Assembly (NCBI GenBank): GCA_040007095.1
Contig: JBDTVS010000127.1
Coordinates: 1-64,000 of the forward strand
Origin: JBDTVS01 sp040007095
Lineage (GTDB): Bacteria > Acidobacteriota > Vicinamibacteria > Vicinamibacterales > CAVVIG01
DNA length: 64,000 bases
Direction: 5' to 3'
Shown here: positions 44,744 to 52,844 of the stretch, piece by piece
Numbering within the stretch: the first letter of the stretch is position 1
Layout: the number at the start of each line of letters is the position of its first letter
Notes under the pieces: model-generated
Seen by the model: only the letters and a program-made list of their open reading frames with translations
What the model was told of the DNA's origin: nothing
The model's database searches: none
Program-made: the position numbers and the translations under genes

Positions 44744-45763
44744 ATGCGCAAGTTCGCTCACGTTCTTTCGGTCTCCGCTGCCGCCGGCGTGTTCACGTCT
44801 GGTCTCGCGTTCGCTCAAGCGCCGGCGCCCGCGCCGGCAAAGGTCGGGGTCACCGGCCTGATGCACGCGATTCACTCCACCAATGACGTGGAGAAGACGC
44901 TGGCCTTCTATCAGGCCGTGTTCGGCGTCGGCGGCCAGGTGCGCCCCTTCGCGAGCACCGGCCCGCAGATCCTGACCAACTCGCCGGGCGCAACGTTGCG
45001 CGTGGCCATGACGCAGCTCAAGGGCGCCTTCAATTTCGAGCTGACCGAGTTCGGCAATATCGAGCGTCAGATGAACAAGCAGCCGGACATCGCCGACCCA
45101 GGCGCGCCGATGATGAAGATTGTCGTCCGCGACATCGACGCGGTCGTCGCGGCCGCGAAGAAGGTCAACGCGCCGATCATCACCAAGTCGGGCGCGCCGG
45201 TGACCGTGCCGACCTCGCTCGGCAATGCGAAGGCGATCATCATGCGCGACCCCGACGGCTATTTCGTCGAAGCGATTCAGGGAACGCCCGCCGCGGACTC
45301 GCCGGAGGGCGCCATCCTGGGCGCGGTCATGGGGCTCACCGTCGGCGACGTGGACGAGACGCTGAAGTACTGGAACGGCGTCCTTGGCAACGAGTTCACC
45401 GCCGACGCGAAGTTCTCGAGCGACACCGCGATGCTCGACCTCCTGGGCCTGCCGAAAGGCGCGTCGTACCGCATGGCCGGCGGGCTGATCTCGGGCAGCA
45501 AAGCGCGTATGGAGTTCATCGAGATCAAGGGCGTGCCTCGGAAGCCGTTCGACCTGCGGGTCACCGACGCCAATGCATCCGGCATGGCGCTTCGCGTCGG
45601 GCACATCCGCGACCTGCTCGCGAAGATCAAGGCGAGCGGGGGTCGCGTCCTGTCGCGGGACGGCGAGTTGGTCGAGTGGAGCGCCACCGTCCGTAATGTG
45701 TTCGTGAAGGATCCCAACGGCCTGAATCTCGAGCTCGTGGGCAGCGCTGATCCCAATCAGTAG
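44744..45763 (+). CDS. Secreted double VOC-fold (glyoxalase-like) protein
   Basis: 339 aa with a signal peptide (MRKFAHVLSVSAAAGVFTSGLAFA) and two vicinal-oxygen-chelate modules. The first is at about residues 37-185 (GLMHAIHSTNDVEKTLAFYQ; end DPDGYFVEAIQ), the second at about 193-335 (GLTVGDVDETLKYWNGVLG; end DPNGLNLELVG). The D-P-(D/N)-G-x-x-(F/L)-E endings carry the usual metal Glu. VOC proteins are mostly cytoplasmic, so export is unusual. ATG 44744 is used because it gives the signal peptide. The reaction is unknown. Confidence 0.82.
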   Translation: MRKFAHVLSVSAAAGVFTSGLAFAQAPAPAPAKVGVTGLMHAIHSTNDVEKTLAFYQAVFGVGGQVRPFASTGPQILTNSPGATLRVAMTQLKGAFNFELTEFGNIERQMNKQPDIADPGAPMMKIVVRDIDAVVAAAKKVNAPIITKSGAPVTVPTSLGNAKAIIMRDPDGYFVEAIQGTPAADSPEGAILGAVMGLTVGDVDETLKYWNGVLGNEFTADAKFSSDTAMLDLLGLPKGASYRMAGGLISGSKARMEFIEIKGVPRKPFDLRVTDANASGMALRVGHIRDLLAKIKASGGRVLSRDGELVEWSATVRNVFVKDPNGLNLELVGSADPNQ

Positions 45764-45799
45764 CCACCGTTGGCGGCGCGTAAAAGCGTGGGGCCATTT

Positions 45800-45872
45800 A
45801 CCGCCGAGCTCGCCGAGTTCACCGAGAAAGATCCTCAATGTTTTTCTCGGTGTGCTCGGTGTGCTCGGTGGT
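45800..45872. terminator. CACCGAG-word hairpin between convergent VOC gene and alaS
   Basis: The left arm 45800-45829 and right arm 45843-45872 are complementary at 25 of 30 positions around a 13-nt loop. The arm consists of a CCGAG word repeated every 9-10 nt. It lies between convergent genes (VOC on plus, alaS on minus), so it could act as a bidirectional terminator, though no T-run follows the stem beyond a few bases. Confidence 0.65.
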
Positions 45873-45974
45873 TCGTTTGACTGAGACGGTGCCCATCAGG
45901 CGTACCATGACGACCCGGACGCTGGACGCGGCTGGAAAGCGGTCAAGATTGGACCAACCCTGGCCTGACGGAGA

Positions 45975-48611
45975 CTACCCGAGCAGCTTCGACACTACTG
46001 TTTCGCTGGCGCGAAGCATCTCGTCGATCTTCTCGGGCTGCTTCCCACCCGCCTCGGCAAAATCCGGGCGCCCCCCCCCGCCACCCCCGACCAGCGGGGC
46101 GATTTCTTTGACAATCTGACCGGCCTTGATGCGTGCGGTGAGATCGGCAGTGACGGCGACGACGATCTGGACCTTGCCGCCGTTCTCCGACGCAAGCACG
46201 ACGACGCCGCTCTTGATTTGGCTCTTCAAAGAATCCGCGAGGCCCCGGAGGGCATCCTTGTCCAGACCGTTGACCTTCCGTCTCGCGAGCCTGACGCCGT
46301 TGACGTCAATCACCCCGTCGCCTTCCGTCGGCGTCCCGCCGCCGAGCGCCAGCTTCGTCTTGAGCTGAGTGGACTCGCGAAGCAGCCGCTTGTTGTCCGC
46401 CAACAGCTTGCCGATCGTCTCGACCGCCTGATCCTCCGTGACGTGCAGCGCGCCGACCAGCCGGGCCAGCGACGCTCGCTGCTGCTGCGCCCACCCCAGC
46501 GCACCCGAACCGGTGACGGCCTCGATCCGGCGCACGCCGGCGGCGACGCCGGCCTCGGCGAGTATCGCGAAAAAGCCGATGTCGCCGGTGGCGCGAACGT
46601 GCGTGCCGCCGCACAATTCCATGCTGAAGCCGGGCACGCTGACCACGCGCACCGTGTCGCCGTACCTCTCGCCGAAGAGGGCCATGGCTCCTGCGGCCAT
46701 CGCCTCGTGAGTGGGCCGCTCCTCAGTGTCGACCGTCGTATTACGACGAATCTGCTCGTTGACGATGCGCTCGATCCGCTCCTGCTCGTCGGCCGTCACC
46801 GGCTGAAAATGGACAAAATCGAACCGCAGCCGATCTGGCGCGACGAGCGACCCCGCCTGTTTGACGTGGCTGCCCAGCACCTCCCGAAGCGCCGCGTGCA
46901 GCAGGTGCGTCGCGGTGTGGTTGCGCCTGGTGGCGTCGCGCACGTGCGCGTCGACCTCGGCGGTGACGATGTCGCCGATATGAAGAGTGCCGCGCCTCAC
47001 TTGCACCTGGTGTGCCCGTGGCCTGTTTGCCGGGATGCGAAGCACCCCTTGGACAAGGGCGTCAGCGCCGTCGGCCGCGATTCTGCCGGTGTCGGACACC
47101 TGCCCGCCTGACTCGACGTAAAAGGGCGTCTCCTGCAGCGAGACAAACCCGACGGCACCTTCCGTCAATTCCGGGACCGGGCTCTTGGCGGCGTCGAACA
47201 GCTGGACGATCGGCACCGCCGACAGTTGTGTCGCGGCGTAGCCGCGAAACGTGTCTTCGGTCTGTGCAAACAGCGGGTCTAGAGCGCCGACCCACGGCGT
47301 GGCCGCGGCGCCGCTGTCGAACGCACTTTTCGCGCGTGCCTTGCCGCGCTGGCCTTCCATCGCTTGTTCGAACGCGTCGCGGTCGACGGTCAAATCCTGA
47401 GTCGCCGCGGTGTCTTCGATGAAGTCATAGGGCAGACCAAACGTATCGTAGAGGCGGAAGGCCGCGGCCCCCGACAACACGCGGTCGGACGACTCGAGGG
47501 CCTTGGCAATTTCCAGCTCGAGCCGCGGCAGGCCGTCGGTCAGCACCGTGTCGAAGCGGCGCTCTTCCGCGAGGATCGCCTGCTCAATCATGCGGCGATT
47601 CGCACGCACGGTGGGATACGCGTCGCCCATCTCTCGATCGAGCACGGCGACGAGCCGGTGGAGGAACGGCTCGGTGATGCCGAGGTGCTTGCCGTGGCGC
47701 ATCGCGCGGCGCATGATTTTCCGCAGGACATAGCCGCGCCACTCGTTGGCAGGCATGACGCCGTCCGCGATCAGGAACGTGGTCGCGCGAATGTGGTCGG
47801 CCACGACCCGCATCGACACGTCTTCGGCCCCATGCGAGCCGGCATACGCGCGCCCCGCGAGCCGCTCGATGTCGGCGAGGATGGGCGTGAAGACGTCGGT
47901 GTCGTAGTTGGAATTCTTCCGCTGGAGGACGGCCGCGATGCGCTCCAGACCCATGCCGGTGTCGATCGACGGTGCGGGCAGTGGCGTGAGCGTGCCGTCG
48001 GCGCTGCGCTCGAACTCCATGAACACGTTGTTCCAGATCTCGATTTCGGGATCCTGGCCGGTCCCGCGAACGTAATAGATCTCCGAACAGCGTCCGCAGG
48101 GGCCGGTGTCGCCCATCTGCCAGAAGTTGTCGTCGAGACCGAGCTCGAGAATCCGATCGGCGGGGACGTATTGTTTCCAGAGCTCGTAGGCCTCCTCGTC
48201 ACGCGGAATGCCGCGCTCGCCTTTGAAGATCGACGGCACCAGTTTGTCCGGCGGCATCTGCCAGACATCAGTCAGAAGCTCCCAGGCGAAACGGATGGCG
48301 TCTTTCTTGAAATAGTCGCCGAAGGAAAAATTTCCGAGCATCTCGAAGAACGTGTGATGGCGCAGCGACGGTCCGACGTTGTCGAGGTCGTTGTGTTTGC
48401 CGCTGACCCGCATGCATTTCTGCGACGTCGTGGCGCGGGTGTAGTCGCGCTTCTCACGGCCGAGGAACAGCTCCTTGAACTGGTTCATCCCGGCGTTGGT
48501 GAACAGCAGCGTCGGGTCGTCGGCGGGAACCAGTGACGAACTGGGTGCGATGCGATGCCCCTGCTGTTCGAAGTACTTCAGAAAAGATGTGCGGATCTCG
48601 TTCGAGGTCAT
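45975..48611 (-). CDS. alaS: Alanyl-tRNA synthetase
   Basis: Charges tRNA-Ala and edits Ser/Gly mischarging. The 878 aa length is typical. The class II core starts with SFLKYFEQQGHRI, then LVPADDPTLLFTNAGMNQFK near residues 28-47 and RATTSQKCMRVSGKHNDLDN near 58-77. The editing domain has the zinc motifs HTATHLLHAALR (near 570) and CGGTHVRATGDIG (near 666). The C-terminal DHHA1-type region ends with GGGGGGRPDFAEAGGK, which is standard. It is the last gene of the recX-alaS pair on this strand. Confidence 0.96.
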   Translation of the reverse strand: MTSNEIRTSFLKYFEQQGHRIAPSSSLVPADDPTLLFTNAGMNQFKELFLGREKRDYTRATTSQKCMRVSGKHNDLDNVGPSLRHHTFFEMLGNFSFGDYFKKDAIRFAWELLTDVWQMPPDKLVPSIFKGERGIPRDEEAYELWKQYVPADRILELGLDDNFWQMGDTGPCGRCSEIYYVRGTGQDPEIEIWNNVFMEFERSADGTLTPLPAPSIDTGMGLERIAAVLQRKNSNYDTDVFTPILADIERLAGRAYAGSHGAEDVSMRVVADHIRATTFLIADGVMPANEWRGYVLRKIMRRAMRHGKHLGITEPFLHRLVAVLDREMGDAYPTVRANRRMIEQAILAEERRFDTVLTDGLPRLELEIAKALESSDRVLSGAAAFRLYDTFGLPYDFIEDTAATQDLTVDRDAFEQAMEGQRGKARAKSAFDSGAAATPWVGALDPLFAQTEDTFRGYAATQLSAVPIVQLFDAAKSPVPELTEGAVGFVSLQETPFYVESGGQVSDTGRIAADGADALVQGVLRIPANRPRAHQVQVRRGTLHIGDIVTAEVDAHVRDATRRNHTATHLLHAALREVLGSHVKQAGSLVAPDRLRFDFVHFQPVTADEQERIERIVNEQIRRNTTVDTEERPTHEAMAAGAMALFGERYGDTVRVVSVPGFSMELCGGTHVRATGDIGFFAILAEAGVAAGVRRIEAVTGSGALGWAQQQRASLARLVGALHVTEDQAVETIGKLLADNKRLLRESTQLKTKLALGGGTPTEGDGVIDVNGVRLARRKVNGLDKDALRGLADSLKSQIKSGVVVLASENGGKVQIVVAVTADLTARIKAGQIVKEIAPLVGGGGGGRPDFAEAGGKQPEKIDEMLRASETVVSKLLG

Positions 48612-48619
48612 GGCTCTGT

Positions 48620-48625
48620 ATTCTA
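48620..48625 (-). promoter_or_regulatory. Candidate leaderless -10 box for alaS
   Basis: TAGAAT on the minus strand with 8 nt between it and the alaS ATG. The spacing would put transcription start at or next to the start codon. Confidence 0.5.
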
Positions 48626-48734
48626 GTGGAGCGCCATCACGCCGTCGCGCGGACCAGGAGTGGCGTCGCGCGTTGGTGTGTGCGTCCGGGGCAGATAAGT
48701 CACAGCCGCAGGCGGCCGCTGCGGGTCCGGCGCA

Positions 48735-49193
48735 TCACCGGGACTGGCTCCTCGCGCGCAGCGCTCGCATCACCTCGTCAGGGCCGAATCCCTGCCCGAT
48801 CAAGTATCGGAAGAGGCGGCCGAGTTCGGCTTTGTCGCTGATGCGATCCCGCCCGCGAAGCCGTTTGGCCAGAGACGCCTCGATCAGCACCTCCGGATCG
48901 ATCGATTCGAATACCTCGTCGGTTGCCCGCCGCGCCACGGCGCGCGCGATCCCGGCCTGCTCGATCTGACGCAGAATGCGCAGCCGACCCCGCCGCTTGA
49001 CGGAGGTCTGCGTCCGCGCGATAGCGGCCGCCACGCGCACATCGTCGATCGCCCGCTCGGCCAGCAGGCGCGCGACGGCCGAGTCGATGTCGTCGGCCGC
49101 GTGTTCACGGCGCGCCAGCCTCTGCCGGACCTGTGCCTCGGACAGCTCGCGGCGCGCCAGCATCCGAAGGGCGTCGACGTAGGCGTTGGCCAT
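48735..49193 (-). CDS. recX: RecX-family regulatory protein
   Basis: Modulator of RecA filaments, 152 aa. It is all-helical with the RecX repeats: ALRMLARRELSEAQVRQRLARR near residues 7-28, VARLLAERAIDDVRVAAA near 40-57, and a C-terminal RLFRYLIGQGFGPDEVMRAL. The ATG at 49193 gives the family N-terminus (MANAYVDALRML); an in-frame start 57 nt upstream is less likely. recA itself is not in the window; recX next to alaS is a common layout when recA is nearby. Confidence 0.85.
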   Translation of the reverse strand: MANAYVDALRMLARRELSEAQVRQRLARREHAADDIDSAVARLLAERAIDDVRVAAAIARTQTSVKRRGRLRILRQIEQAGIARAVARRATDEVFESIDPEVLIEASLAKRLRGRDRISDKAELGRLFRYLIGQGFGPDEVMRALRARSQSR

Positions 49194-49276
49194 GGTGTTC
49201 CGATCGCTGCACCGGCGGCAAGACGGGCGCCGCCCGTGCTCCGTGCTCATTACCCCGCGTCGTACGGGGGGTTGGT

Positions 49277-50422
49277 TCAGTCTCTGAACCGCGTGATTTC
49301 CATCTTCCCGGCCGCCGACTTCGCCATCTGGTCGCGGCTCAGGCCTGAGGTGGTGGAGATCCCCTGAACCCGCAGCTTGAATTCGTCGACGTTGGACGCC
49401 CAGCGGAGCGCCTCGTCGTGGGAGACGAGGCCCTGCTCGAACAGGCCGAAGATTGACTGATCGAAGGTCTGCATCCCGTACTGCGAGGTGCCGGCGGCGA
49501 TCGCCTCAGCGATCAGGTGCGTCTTGTCCTTGTCCACGATGCAGTCGCGAATGAACGGCGTCGTGATCATGACCTCGACTGCGGGCACCCGGCCGCGGCC
49601 GTCGTGTCGTGGCATCAGTCGCTGAGACACCACGCCCTTGAGCACGCTGGCCAGCTGCAGGCGAATCTGTTTCTGTTGGTGCGGTGGGAACACGCCGATG
49701 ATGCGGTTGATCGTCTCGGTCGCGTCGATGGTGTGCAGCGTCGAGAACACGAGGTGGCCGGTTTCGGCCGCAAGCAGGCCGGTCTCAATCGTTTCGAAGT
49801 CGCGCATTTCACCCACCAGGATGACGTCAGGGTCCTGCCGCAGCGCGCTCCGCAGCGCGTGTGCGAAGGAGCTCGTATCCACCGACACCTCTCGCTGGTT
49901 GATGATTGATTTCACGTCGCGGTGGAGGAACTCGACCGGATCCTCGATGGTCATCACGTGCGCCGCCCGCGTGCGGTTGACGTGGTCGATCATGGCGGCG
50001 AGCGTCGTGCTCTTGCCGCTGCCGGTCGTACCGGTGACGAGCACGAGACCGCGCTCTTCTTCGGCGAGGGCCTTGATGACAGCGGGCAAGCCGAGCTCGT
50101 CCACCGTCTTGATTTTCGCCGGGATGACTCGGAACACCAGTCCGACGGTGCCGCGCTGTTGAAACGCGTTGCAACGGAACCGTCCGACGCCCGGAACGCT
50201 GTAGGCGAGGTCCATCTCCCACACTTCGGCGAATTTCTGACGCTGCGCGGGCGACAGGATCGCCGAAGTTGCGGCGACGATGTCTTCCTGGTCGAGCCGC
50301 GTCGCGTCGGCGACCGGCACGAGAGCGCCGCCGAGGCGCATCATGGGCATGCCGCCGACCTTCAGGTGCAGATCGGACGCCCCGCTCTCGACCGCGATCT
50401 TCAGAAGGTCGTTGACGTGCAT
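49277..50422 (-). CDS. pilT: Type IV pilus retraction ATPase PilT
   Basis: Hexameric ATPase that retracts type IV pili for twitching. The 381 aa protein has an N-terminal domain with GASDLHLKVGGMPMMR near residues 14-29, Walker A GTTGSGKST near 131, the Asp box MTIEDPVEFLHRDV near 158, Walker B DVILVGEMRD near 199, the His box STLHTIDATETINR near 226 and the PilT-specific AIRNLIREGK-equivalent LVSHDEALRWASN near 345. No other pil gene is adjacent; the upstream neighbour is a Ser/Thr kinase. Confidence 0.95.
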   Translation of the reverse strand: MHVNDLLKIAVESGASDLHLKVGGMPMMRLGGALVPVADATRLDQEDIVAATSAILSPAQRQKFAEVWEMDLAYSVPGVGRFRCNAFQQRGTVGLVFRVIPAKIKTVDELGLPAVIKALAEEERGLVLVTGTTGSGKSTTLAAMIDHVNRTRAAHVMTIEDPVEFLHRDVKSIINQREVSVDTSSFAHALRSALRQDPDVILVGEMRDFETIETGLLAAETGHLVFSTLHTIDATETINRIIGVFPPHQQKQIRLQLASVLKGVVSQRLMPRHDGRGRVPAVEVMITTPFIRDCIVDKDKTHLIAEAIAAGTSQYGMQTFDQSIFGLFEQGLVSHDEALRWASNVDEFKLRVQGISTTSGLSRDQMAKSAAGKMEITRFRD

Positions 50423-50429
50423 TGCGTCG

Positions 50430-50435
50430 ATTCTA
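50430..50435 (-). promoter_or_regulatory. Candidate leaderless -10 box for pilT
   Basis: TAGAAT on the minus strand, 7 nt before the pilT ATG. Its TAG is also the stop codon of the kinase gene, so promoter and coding sequence share bases. Confidence 0.45.
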
Positions 50436-51398
50436 CTGAGCTTCGCCGCAGAATGGACACCGATCGGAGCGGGCGTGCAGCGGCTTGCGGCACTGCCAGC
50501 AAAAGCGGGGCTGGGGGCTTTCCCGCGCTCTCAGTCGCGTTTGAATGTCGTGCACGTCGTGGGACTCGCTCGCGCTCGATGTCGCCGGCCGCCGGCCGCC
50601 TTTCGCGGCCGCGGCCAGCACGTCGTCCAGAAGATCGCTCGCGCGTTGGTAACGGGCGTGGATGTCCGGCGCCATCGCCTTCATGATGATGTCGTTGATG
50701 GACTTGGGGATCTTGGGATTCTTCAGTCGCGGCGGCGTCAGCAGCTCGCCGCGCATCAGCCGATCGAGATCGGCGGGGGAGGGCGTGTCGTACGGCAGGA
50801 GGCCGGTAAACATCTGATACATGGTCACGCCGACCGAATAGAGGTCCGACGCAAAGACGGCTTTGCCCTGGAACTGTTCGGGCGCCATGTACGGAGGGCT
50901 GCCGATGACGGTCGTGCCATGCGCCGCGATTTCCAGGAAGCGAGACGTGCCGAAGTCGGCGACTTTCAGCATGCCGTTCTCCGTGATCAGCACGTTCGAC
51001 GGTCGCAAGTCGCGATGCAGCACGCCCTGACGATGGGCGTGGTCGACGGCGTTGCAGATCTGGCAGGTGTAGTCGAGCGCCAGTCCCAGCGCCAGGGCGC
51101 CGTCGCGAGAGAGGATCGCTTCCAGGGTCTCGCCCGACACCAGCTCCATCACGATAAAGAAGACGTTCTCCTGCTTCTCGGCCGTCAGGATGGTGACGAT
51201 GTTCGGGTGGTTGAGACTGGCGAGCAGGCGCGGCTCGCGCAGGAGTTCCCCGAAATCAACGCCTTGCTTGTGCGGAACCTTCAGCGCGACTTTCTTGTCG
51301 ATCCACGTGTCCTCGGCGAGATAGACGGTGCCGAAGCCGCCGCTGCCGATCGTCGACAGCACCTTGTATTTCCCCACGACCTGGCCCCGAAAAAACAC
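50433..51398 (-). CDS. Ser/Thr protein kinase with C-terminal zinc ribbon
   Basis: Hanks-type kinase, 321 aa, soluble (no membrane helix). It has a Gly-rich loop IGSGGFGTVYLAED near residues 17-30, ATP Lys in KKVALKVPHK near 38, catalytic loop HRDLRPSNV near 129 (the usual Lys is Arg), DFGTSRF near 147 and APEQFQGKAVFASDLYSVG near 172-190. After a low-complexity linker, the last 25 residues form a zinc ribbon (CWQC...CPFC). It starts with GTG 51398. It lies immediately upstream of pilT, so control of twitching motility is a reasonable but untested guess. Confidence 0.9.
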   Translation of the reverse strand: MFFRGQVVGKYKVLSTIGSGGFGTVYLAEDTWIDKKVALKVPHKQGVDFGELLREPRLLASLNHPNIVTILTAEKQENVFFIVMELVSGETLEAILSRDGALALGLALDYTCQICNAVDHAHRQGVLHRDLRPSNVLITENGMLKVADFGTSRFLEIAAHGTTVIGSPPYMAPEQFQGKAVFASDLYSVGVTMYQMFTGLLPYDTPSPADLDRLMRGELLTPPRLKNPKIPKSINDIIMKAMAPDIHARYQRASDLLDDVLAAAAKGGRRPATSSASESHDVHDIQTRLRARESPQPRFCWQCRKPLHARSDRCPFCGEAQ

Positions 51399-51404
51399 GC
51401 GGCG

Positions 51405-51410
51405 AGTATA
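51405..51410 (-). promoter_or_regulatory. Candidate leaderless -10 box for the kinase
   Basis: TATACT on the minus strand, 6 nt before the kinase GTG. The repeat copy at 51411-51571 begins at the very next base, so any -35 region would be inside the repeat. Confidence 0.5.
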
Positions 51411-51571
51411 GCAGCCCGTGGTGAGAGTCTGGCTGCATTCGACGAGCGAGGCATCCCCGCCGGCGGCGTTGCTCCTCGCTTAAATACTCCCGGTATTCTC
51501 GGTCGTCGCGCCTTGCCGGACGGGGCGCCTCGCCCGTCTCGGTGCGACGCCAGACTCTCACCACGGGCTGC
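51411..51571. repeat. Palindromic dispersed repeat, family A, copy 2
   Basis: 161-nt element whose outer 23 nt are a perfect inverted repeat (inner part GTGGTGAGAGTCTGGC at the left end, complement at the right). The core 51466-51500 carries TACTCCCGGTA. It lacks the GC-rich internal module of the other two copies and is therefore the simplest form. It fills most of the 283-nt divergent gap between the kinase and ilvE; the rest (51572-51681) shows no feature. Confidence 0.85.
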
Positions 51572-51681
51572 CAGCAGCCCTGGGTAACGCCCGCGCCGCC
51601 TGCCGGCGCGCTGACCAGCACCTCATGCCGATATTTGCACACGACCGCCCCGGCAGGGGAAAATGAGGCAGAGAGAACCGC

Positions 51682-52800
51682 ATGAAGATTACCAACCAGA
51701 CGCTTCCGAGTTCGCCCGCCCAGCCACTCGACCCGCGCCACCTGGAGTTCGGCCGGATGTTCACCCCGAACTTCTTCGTGAGCGACTACAAGAACGGCGC
51801 ATGGTGCAATCCGCGCATCCAGCCCGTCGAGCCGTTCTCGTTGCACCCCGCCTCGCTGGTGTTTCATTACGCCCAGACGGTCTTCGAGGGACTGAAGGCA
51901 TTCCGTCAGCACGACGGCCGCATCGTCCTGTTCAGACCCGAGATGAACGCCAAGCGGTTCCAACTGTCGGCCGCGCGTTTGAGCATTCCGCCGGTCGACG
52001 ATGAATTCTTCGTCCGGGCCATTCGCGAGCTGGTGCAAAACGAGCGGCACTTTCTGCCGGGGGAGCCGGGTTGCCTCTACATTCGGCCGACGGCGATGGG
52101 CGTGGATGCCACACTCGGCGTCAAGAGCGCGAGCGAGTTCATTTTCTTCATCCTGACGCTGCCGTCGGGCGGCTATTTCAAAGGCGCTGGCGAGGGACCG
52201 GGTGCGATTGACGTGCTGGTCAGTACGTCCGTGGTTCGCACGACTCCGGGGTTGATGGGCAGCGTAAAGGCCGGCGCGAACTACGCGGGCACGCTCACGA
52301 TTACCGAGCACGCCAAGACCGTCGGCTGTTCTCAGGTGCTGTTCCTCGATTCCCACCATCACCAGTTCATCGAGGAAATGGGCGGGATGAACATCATGTT
52401 CGTACAGGGGAACCTGCTGCGGACGCCGCCGCTCACGGACACGATTCTGCGCGGAGTGACCCGCGATTCGCTGTTGGTCCTGGCGAGGGAACAGGGTCTC
52501 GATGTCAGCGAGGCGCCGATCACGATTGACGAGGTCGTGGCCGGAGTCAAGGACGGCAGCATTGGCGAGATGTTCGCCTGCGGCACCGCGGCCGTCGTCA
52601 TCGGCATCAGGAGCCTGCAGTTCGAAGACGGATCGTCCATTCGCACGACCGGCTGTCCCGGCCCCACGACCCGGCGGCTCTACGACGCGTTGACCGGCGT
52701 GCAGTACGGCCGCCTGCCGGACCGACACGGCTGGCTCAACGTAGTATGTGCCGCGGATGCCGACGCCGGCACGCCGGTCGGCCTCGCGGCCAGTCGCTAG
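51682..52800 (+). CDS. ilvE: Branched-chain amino acid aminotransferase (IlvE type II)
   Basis: PLP enzyme of fold type IV for the last step of Leu/Ile/Val synthesis. The 372 aa length matches the longer type II (eukaryote-like) class. Conserved features are HYAQTVFEGLKAFRQHDGRI near residues 63-82, FRPEMNAKRF near 86, the PLP Lys in MGSVKAGANYAG near 195, EEMGGMNIMFV near 231 and SVKDGSIGEMFACGTAAV-like near 285-303. The gene starts 110 nt after the repeat element. Confidence 0.93.
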   Translation: MKITNQTLPSSPAQPLDPRHLEFGRMFTPNFFVSDYKNGAWCNPRIQPVEPFSLHPASLVFHYAQTVFEGLKAFRQHDGRIVLFRPEMNAKRFQLSAARLSIPPVDDEFFVRAIRELVQNERHFLPGEPGCLYIRPTAMGVDATLGVKSASEFIFFILTLPSGGYFKGAGEGPGAIDVLVSTSVVRTTPGLMGSVKAGANYAGTLTITEHAKTVGCSQVLFLDSHHHQFIEEMGGMNIMFVQGNLLRTPPLTDTILRGVTRDSLLVLAREQGLDVSEAPITIDEVVAGVKDGSIGEMFACGTAAVVIGIRSLQFEDGSSIRTTGCPGPTTRRLYDALTGVQYGRLPDRHGWLNVVCAADADAGTPVGLAASR

Positions 52801-52844
52801 TGGGCGAGGGGCGATGCATGCGTCGCCCCTCCCGATGCTGACGC

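Noticed and set aside
44437..44751. 104-codon minus-strand frame ending exactly before the lytic transglycosylase ATG
   Set aside because: The adjacency looks like coupling, but the frame runs through the divergent promoter gap and the signal peptide of the VOC gene, its N-terminus is low-complexity, and no family is recognisable.
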